Of a stretch of 64,000 bases of DNA, positions 58,823-64,000 are shown in pieces; position 1 is the first letter of the stretch, and every line of letters starts with the position of its first letter. Both the position numbers and the translations under genes were made by a program. Source of the DNA: Fimisoma sp964619315. GTDB taxonomy: Bacteria > Bacillota > Clostridia > Peptostreptococcales > Anaerovoracaceae. The notes beneath the pieces were generated by a model that was not told where the DNA came from, did no database searches, and saw only the letters and a list, made by a program, of their open reading frames with translations. Location of the stretch: positions 1-64,000 of the forward strand of contig CAZUEH010000001.1 of assembly GCA_964619315.1 (NCBI GenBank), in the 5' to 3' direction.

Positions 58823-59730
58823 TTCAACATTTCCTCTATTGCAATATCTTCATCTGGATAGTTGCTTATATCAAACCATTTTGCGTCTTCATATCTTTTG
58901 AACCAAGTTATCTGTCGCTTTGCGAAGTGCCTTGTATTCTTTTTAATCAACTCTATAGCATCTTCCTTGCCATACTGACCATTAAGATGGCCAATGATTT
59001 CCTTGTAGCCAATGCCTTTCATGGAGATATCTCCTTCTGAAAGGCCTCTATCTAAAAGACTTTGAACCTCTTCAAAAAGTCCAAGGGCCACCAGTGTATC
59101 AACTCTTTTATTTATTCTATCATATAGTTCTTCTCTATTTCTTGTTAAAATTATTAAATTTACTTCATAATCCTTGCATTTCTCTGTGCAGCTTTTGAAA
59201 TCTTTTATTTTACCACCAGAATAAGCACCTTCAATGGCTCTAATAATCTTTTTTACATTGTTTGGGTGAATTCTTAAGGCAGCCTCAGGATCAAGGGCTT
59301 CCAACTTTTTATGAAGAAACTCAGGGCCAAATCGCTCATGTTCTTCTTCCAATGATTTTCTTAAATCCAAGTTTTGCGAAGTATTGCTAAAATCCATATC
59401 ATAAAGCAAGGAGTTGACATAAAGTCCTGTCCCTCCGGAAACTATCGGATTTTTATTTTGTGAAAATATGCTCTCGATAGCCTCTTTTGCCAGTTTCTGA
59501 TATGAGGCCACAGAAAAAGCTTTTGCCGGGTCGATAACATCAACGAGATGGTGTTTTACCTGTGAAAGTTCTTCTTTGGTAGGTTTTGCACTACCAATAT
59601 CCATGTATTTATATAGCTGCATGGAATCGCAGGATACAATCTCACCATCAAAAGCCTTTGCCACCTCTATAGCATATTTAGTTTTGCCTACAGCAGTAGG
59701 TCCTGCAATAACAGTTACAATTCTGCTCAT
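58768..59730 (-). CDS. miaA: tRNA dimethylallyltransferase MiaA
   Basis: MiaA adds the isopentenyl group to A37 of tRNAs reading UNN codons. The 320 residues have the P-loop VIAGPTAVGKTKYAI, SCDSMQLYKYMDIGSAKP, and the substrate region IVSGGTGLYVNSLL, with QITWFKRYEDAKWFD near the C-terminus. It starts in the mutL stop codon (TAATG) and its end overlaps the recombinase gene by 55 bases. mutS-mutL-miaA is the classical bacterial order. Confidence 0.97.
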   Translation of the reverse strand: MSRIVTVIAGPTAVGKTKYAIEVAKAFDGEIVSCDSMQLYKYMDIGSAKPTKEELSQVKHHLVDVIDPAKAFSVASYQKLAKEAIESIFSQNKNPIVSGGTGLYVNSLLYDMDFSNTSQNLDLRKSLEEEHERFGPEFLHKKLEALDPEAALRIHPNNVKKIIRAIEGAYSGGKIKDFKSCTEKCKDYEVNLIILTRNREELYDRINKRVDTLVALGLFEEVQSLLDRGLSEGDISMKGIGYKEIIGHLNGQYGKEDAIELIKKNTRHFAKRQITWFKRYEDAKWFDISNYPDEDIAIEEMLKWLKKRYEFTTKVTNQTT

Positions 59731-61520
59731 TATGCTCTCTTGAACAACCTTTCAATTTCATATTTTGAAAGCTTAATAAAAGTCGGTCTACCGTGTGGAC
59801 AGCTAAAAGGATTGATGCATTGTTTTAAGTCTTTTATCAATGATTTTACTTCCTCGTCATTGAGATGATCATTGGCCTTTACAGCTGATTTGCATGACTT
59901 CATAATAAGCTTATTTATAATTACACTGTTTTTTAAGTCTGTATTTTTATCTATGTTGTATGTAAAGTCTTTAACGAAATCTTCCGCTTCAATAAGATCC
60001 ATAAAAGTTGGTATTTCTGAGATCCGGTAACTATTTTGCCCGAAAGCTTCAATTGTGAATCCCATTTCAGAAAGAATAGTAAGCCAGTGGCTATCCCCTT
60101 CTTTCATTGCAATATCAACATCTAAGATGATTGGAAGCAGGATTGGTTGATGAAGTTTTTCGTCGTTTTCATATTCACCTACTAACTTTTCGTAGAAAAT
60201 TCGTTCATGGGCCGCATGCTGATCGATGAGATAAAAACTATCGTCATCAGTTGCCATGATATAGGTGTTAAAAATAGTGCCTAAGATGGCCATTTCATCA
60301 AAATCAAAGGGTTTGAAGATTGGTTCATCAATGGTTATAGAAAAATCTTCTTGGACATTAGTTTTTGGAAGCTCTATTTGTTGTGTATTAAAAACAATCG
60401 GTTCTGGTTCAGAATTTTTTGTGAAAGGTTGATTGGTTGACATAATATTTTTAACATCAACTTGTTCTTCTCGAACCAAAAAATCATCTTCAAGTACTGT
60501 TGTTTCTTTGAAAATATTACTGACTCTTACGACTGCCTCTTTCATGCTTAAAGAGCTTATTATTCCATCAGCGATAAACTCTTCAACCACTCTTTCTTCA
60601 TTAAAACGCACTTCTTTTTTGTTTGGATGTATGTTAACATCCAATTTGCTAGCTTCTAAATTCAAAAACAGAAAGGCAATAGGGTGTCTACCTTCAAACA
60701 ATCGTTCCCTGTACCCTTCTGTTATGCCCTTATCTATTACTTTGCTGTTTACTACACGGCCATTTACAAAAAATATTTGACCATTCTTGCCAGGTCTACT
60801 TATAGTTGGTGTTGAAATATAGCCAGTTATTGACATATCTTCCATCTGGTGTTCAATTGGTACTAAATTATTTATATCTATACTAGGAAAGATTCTTCCG
60901 ATTATATTTCGTCTATTGCCGTCACCAGTCGTTGAAAACAGTACATTGCCATTGTTTATAAGTCTAAAGGCTATGTCATTGTATGCTAAGGCAATCTGGG
61001 ACACTAAGTCAATTATCATCGAGCTTTCGGCAGCATCATTTTTCATGAATTTTAGGCGTGCTGGAGTATTGTAAAAAAGATCCGTAACAATGATAGTTGT
61101 GCCGTCAGGGCATCCAGTTGGTTGTTTGGAAATAACCTCGCCGCCATGAAGAACAACACGGGTTCCGGCCTTATCATCCTCGGTCTTTGTTAACAGTTCA
61201 GTTCTGGTCACTGCACATATTGACGCCAGTGCCTCGCCTCTAAATCCGAGAGTTTCAATAGAATCAAGATCCTTTGCTACTTGAATTTTGCTAGTTGCAT
61301 GACGAAGAAAGGCTTTATCCACATCTTCAGATTGTATCCCACTACCGTTGTCGGTAACTCTTATGTAGGATTTTCCGCCTTTTTTAATCTCCACTATTAC
61401 AGAAGTTGCTCCAGCATCAATGGAGTTTTCTACTAGCTCTTTAATAATCGACACTGGTCTTTCGATTACTTCGCCAGCAGCGATTTTATCAGCTATTTGT
61501 TTCTCTAAAACTCTAATCAT
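59730..61520 (-). CDS. mutL: DNA mismatch repair protein MutL
   Basis: MutL links mismatch recognition by MutS to strand cleavage. The 596 residues have the GHKL ATPase N-terminus (ELVENSIDAGATSVIVEI, RVTDNGSGI, ETLGFRGEALAS) and a C-terminal endonuclease domain with DQHAAHERIFYEK, SCKSAVKAND and CPHGRPT. So this is a nicking MutL of the mutH-less type. Its ATG overlaps the end of mutS by 8 bases. Confidence 0.97.
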   Translation of the reverse strand: MIRVLEKQIADKIAAGEVIERPVSIIKELVENSIDAGATSVIVEIKKGGKSYIRVTDNGSGIQSEDVDKAFLRHATSKIQVAKDLDSIETLGFRGEALASICAVTRTELLTKTEDDKAGTRVVLHGGEVISKQPTGCPDGTTIIVTDLFYNTPARLKFMKNDAAESSMIIDLVSQIALAYNDIAFRLINNGNVLFSTTGDGNRRNIIGRIFPSIDINNLVPIEHQMEDMSITGYISTPTISRPGKNGQIFFVNGRVVNSKVIDKGITEGYRERLFEGRHPIAFLFLNLEASKLDVNIHPNKKEVRFNEERVVEEFIADGIISSLSMKEAVVRVSNIFKETTVLEDDFLVREEQVDVKNIMSTNQPFTKNSEPEPIVFNTQQIELPKTNVQEDFSITIDEPIFKPFDFDEMAILGTIFNTYIMATDDDSFYLIDQHAAHERIFYEKLVGEYENDEKLHQPILLPIILDVDIAMKEGDSHWLTILSEMGFTIEAFGQNSYRISEIPTFMDLIEAEDFVKDFTYNIDKNTDLKNSVIINKLIMKSCKSAVKANDHLNDEEVKSLIKDLKQCINPFSCPHGRPTFIKLSKYEIERLFKRA

Positions 61521-64000
61521 CTATTGCCTCTTTTAACTCTTCTAAGATTTTAATGGCCTGAGATGGAGTAACCTCCATCAAGTTGAGTTCCTTTAACTTT
61601 TCTACGATAGGATTAGGTTCAGAAGGCATGAACATTGAAATTTGTAATTCTTCTTTCACTTCCCCCGCATTAGAAATCTCGTGATGAAGTCCCTTTTCCA
61701 GGTCTCCAAGTTTTTCTTTAGCTCTATTCAAAAGATTTTTAGGTATTCCTGCAAGCTTTGCTACATGAATTCCATAACTTCTGCTAGCAGATCCTTCGAT
61801 TATTTTGTGAAGGAAAATAATATCCCCATCTTCTTCTGAAACATCAACATTAAGGTTTTTAACTCCTTGAATTTGTTCTTCAAGTACAGTTAATTCATGA
61901 TAATGAGTAGCAAACAATGTCCTTATGTGAGTGTTTTCATTGCAAAGATACTCTGTAACTGCCCAAGCTATTGAAAGTCCGTCATATGTACTTGTTCCTC
62001 TACCAATTTCGTCTAATACTATAAGGCTTCTTGGCCCTGCAGAATTAAGTATGTATGAAAGCTCGCTCATTTCTACATAGAAAGTAGATTGTCCTTGAGC
62101 CAAGTTATCAGATGCACCTATTCTTGTAAATATCCTATCTACTACACCTATTCTAGCACTTTCACAAGGGATAAAACAACCGGCTTGAGCCATTAAGACT
62201 AACAGTGCAGTTTGTCTCATGTAGGTGGATTTTCCCGCCATATTTGGTCCTGTAATTAGAAGCAAACTTGCATCTTTGTCATTCAGATACGTGTCGTTTG
62301 AAATGAAAAGGCCATTCGTTATAGTTTGCTCAATTACTGGATGTTTTCCTTTTACAATTTGAATCTCCAAAGAATCGTCAATTATGGGTTTGACATATCC
62401 TTGCTTCTCGCTAACATAAGCAAAAGAGCACAAAACATCAAGTTTTGCGATAGCATCGGACGTCAATTGAATCGGAGTGATAAAGTCTTCTATGTACTGG
62501 CGTAAGCTAGAAAAAAGTTCGTATTCCATTTGATTTATCTTTGCCTCGGCATTTAGTACAAGATTCTCCATGTCTTTTAACTCTGGTGTTATGAATCTTT
62601 CAGCATTTGCCAAAGTTTGCTTGCGTATGTAGTTTTCAGGTATCTGATCATAAAAAGACTTGGTAATTTCGAGGTAATAACCAAAAACTCGATTGTAACC
62701 CACTTTTAAATTACGGATTCCTGTTCTTTCACGCTCAATAGCTTCCAGGTTGGAAATCCACGATTTGCCACCTTTAATTGAGTCTTTAAGTTCGTCTAAC
62801 TCTTTTGAATACCCTGTTTTTATCAAGCCACCTTCTTTTATAGTCATTGGTGGTTCTTCTAAAATGGCATCATCTATTATTTTATAAACCTCTTTGAGAG
62901 GATCGATTTCGTCATTAATTTCATTTAAAATTTGAGAGTTGGTATACTCCAAAATGCTTTTAATTTCAGGTAAAAGTCCAAGGGAATTTTTCAAAGCTAT
63001 CATATCTTTGCCATTGGCATTGCCACAAGCAATACGGCCAGCAAGCCTTTCAAAATCATAAATTCCTTTTAGTGATTCTTTTATATTATTTCTGACTATA
63101 AGCTGATTATAAAGTTCATCTACGCCTTCTAGTCTTAGGCTGATCTCTTCCACTTCATTTAGGGGCTCTCTTAACCATTTTTTCATCTTACGGCTTCCCA
63201 TTGCAGTGTGTGTTTTATCGAGAATACCTAATAATGAGCCTGGGACTTTTTTGTCATAAAGAGTTTCTGTCAACTCTAAATTGCGCAAAGTGGCTTTATC
63301 TAAAGCCATATGCTTACCCATTTCGTATGTTTGAACTTTAGTTATTTGTTTGAGACTGTGTTTTTGAGTTTCCAGTAGATAATTCAACAATGCACCTAGG
63401 GCAAAAAGACAAAGACTGTCTTCTTCCATGCCTACGGCTATTGTGGAAAGGCAATTAAACTGCGCCTTTATTGATTCGATACATGACTTTTGTGAGAAGA
63501 ATTCGTTAGTAACAACATTGATGTATGCTTCTGTTACAATGCCCATTTCTTCTATAGAATAGTTTTGAGCAAAATCATCATTTACTATGATCTCTTTTGC
63601 ATTGATTTTGACAAGCTCATTAAGCAAAGTCTCGTAGAGATTTGCTTCGTTATATTCGCCGACTCTTAATTCCCCGGTGGAAATATCACAATAAGCTATC
63701 GACAGTCCTGAGATTGTTGGATCTATATACACAGCAGCAAGATAATTATTTTCTCTCTCCGCCAGCATTGATTGAGCTGTAACAGTTCCTGGTGTTACTA
63801 CTTGAACTACTTCACGCTTTACAAGCCCTTTAGAAGCTGCAGGGTCTTCTGTTTGCTCACAAATGGCTACTTTGTAGCCTTTGTCTACAAGTTTTGCAAT
63901 ATATGTTTCAGCGGAATGGAAAGGGACTCCACACATGGGAGCCCTTTCCTCCTGACCGCAATTTTTGCCGGTCAGCGTTAATTCTAATTCCTTTGACACT
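61513..64000 (-). CDS. mutS: DNA mismatch repair protein MutS (5' end beyond the window)
   Basis: MutS recognises mispaired bases. The visible 828 residues start within domain I (KELELTLTGKNC, RAPMCGVPFHSAETYIAKL) and run to the end. The ATPase has LLITGPNMAGKSTYMRQTALL (Walker A), LIVLDEIGRGTSTYDGLS (Walker B) and FATHYHEL. About 40 residues, including the mismatch-contacting FxE motif of the N-terminus, lie beyond the right edge, so the gene is incomplete here. The C-terminus has the usual helix-turn-helix and dimerisation tail (TPSQAIKILEELKE). It heads the leftward mutS-mutL-miaA-xer-ynbB-TVP38 run. Confidence 0.97.
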   Translation of the reverse strand, partial: VSKELELTLTGKNCGQEERAPMCGVPFHSAETYIAKLVDKGYKVAICEQTEDPAASKGLVKREVVQVVTPGTVTAQSMLAERENNYLAAVYIDPTISGLSIAYCDISTGELRVGEYNEANLYETLLNELVKINAKEIIVNDDFAQNYSIEEMGIVTEAYINVVTNEFFSQKSCIESIKAQFNCLSTIAVGMEEDSLCLFALGALLNYLLETQKHSLKQITKVQTYEMGKHMALDKATLRNLELTETLYDKKVPGSLLGILDKTHTAMGSRKMKKWLREPLNEVEEISLRLEGVDELYNQLIVRNNIKESLKGIYDFERLAGRIACGNANGKDMIALKNSLGLLPEIKSILEYTNSQILNEINDEIDPLKEVYKIIDDAILEEPPMTIKEGGLIKTGYSKELDELKDSIKGGKSWISNLEAIERERTGIRNLKVGYNRVFGYYLEITKSFYDQIPENYIRKQTLANAERFITPELKDMENLVLNAEAKINQMEYELFSSLRQYIEDFITPIQLTSDAIAKLDVLCSFAYVSEKQGYVKPIIDDSLEIQIVKGKHPVIEQTITNGLFISNDTYLNDKDASLLLITGPNMAGKSTYMRQTALLVLMAQAGCFIPCESARIGVVDRIFTRIGASDNLAQGQSTFYVEMSELSYILNSAGPRSLIVLDEIGRGTSTYDGLSIAWAVTEYLCNENTHIRTLFATHYHELTVLEEQIQGVKNLNVDVSEEDGDIIFLHKIIEGSASRSYGIHVAKLAGIPKNLLNRAKEKLGDLEKGLHHEISNAGEVKEELQISMFMPSEPNPIVEKLKELNLMEVTPSQAIKILEELKEAIDD

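Noticed and set aside
1..64000. tRNA or rRNA genes, CRISPR arrays, insertion sequences
   Set aside because: Reading both strands showed no cloverleaf-like segments, spaced identical repeats or transposase genes that I could support.

Overview
The window is a chromosomal segment of a low-GC (roughly 35-40% by eye), AGA-rich Firmicute, most likely an anaerobic member of the Clostridia. The signs are a Spo0A-type sporulation regulator, an oxygen-sensitive class III ribonucleotide reductase (nrdD/nrdG), TmcAL, IreB, a methionine gamma-lyase-like YnbB protein, acetate kinase, and strong AGGAGG ribosome binding sites. I could not name a genus. I see no rRNA or tRNA genes, CRISPR arrays, insertion sequences or prophage genes. 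Coding density is very high, and the only stretch over 300 bases without a gene is 54714-55256.

Layout. 43-3123 (-): penicillin-binding protein 1A. 3304-7342 (+): comEC, holA and an EamA transporter, closed by a bidirectional terminator shared with the opposing argR-recN pair (7417-9490). 9618-15144 (+): a long run ruvC-ruvA-ruvB-queA-tgt-rlmD (Holliday junction processing, queuosine, rRNA methylation). 15196-19384: an accessory-looking patch with two GNAT acetyltransferases, a nucleoside phosphorylase, a CmpB-like membrane protein and a membrane-anchored, apparently metal-less M20 peptidase homologue. 19488-22335: nrdDG behind an NrdR-type box. 22506-29836: rpmB, an Asp23-family gene, recG, rsmD, coaD, a coiled-coil protein, tmcAL, ackA and rpmF. 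29985-39361: an LCP cell-wall ligase, asd, uppP, ftsK/spoIIIE, rimO, pgsA and cinA. 39551-43066: recA, rplU (with an L21 leader), rpmA and obgE. 43195-46976: an HD protein, a radical SAM pair (TIGR03960/TIGR03936) and comEA. 47137-54713: spo0A, a DUF896 gene, iscS-iscU-mnmA, alaS, ireB and ruvX. 55257-64000 (-): a yneA-like gene, then mutS-mutL-miaA-xer-ynbB-TVP38 read leftward.

How the genes work together. DNA repair and recombination dominate: comEC, comEA, holA, recN, ruvCAB, recG, recA, cinA, ruvX, mutS and mutL. Sites resembling the Bacillus-type LexA operator (CGAAC-N4-GTTYG) lie at the promoters of recA, ruvCAB and a small TM-LysM gene that I therefore read as the SOS division inhibitor yneA. 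Its promoter carries three such boxes exactly 29 bp apart. Other linked functions are sulfur transfer to tRNA (iscS-iscU-mnmA), tRNA modification (queA-tgt, miaA, tmcAL) and envelope building (PBP1A, uppP, LCP, pgsA).

Most of the window is conserved housekeeping. The points most worth a second look are the three-box yneA promoter, the LexA-like box inside the ruvC promoter, an L21 protein with an extra C-terminal domain, an L27 without the usual Firmicute cleavable leader and without the prp protease gene, the degenerate M20 homologue, and a Xer-type recombinase between miaA and ynbB.
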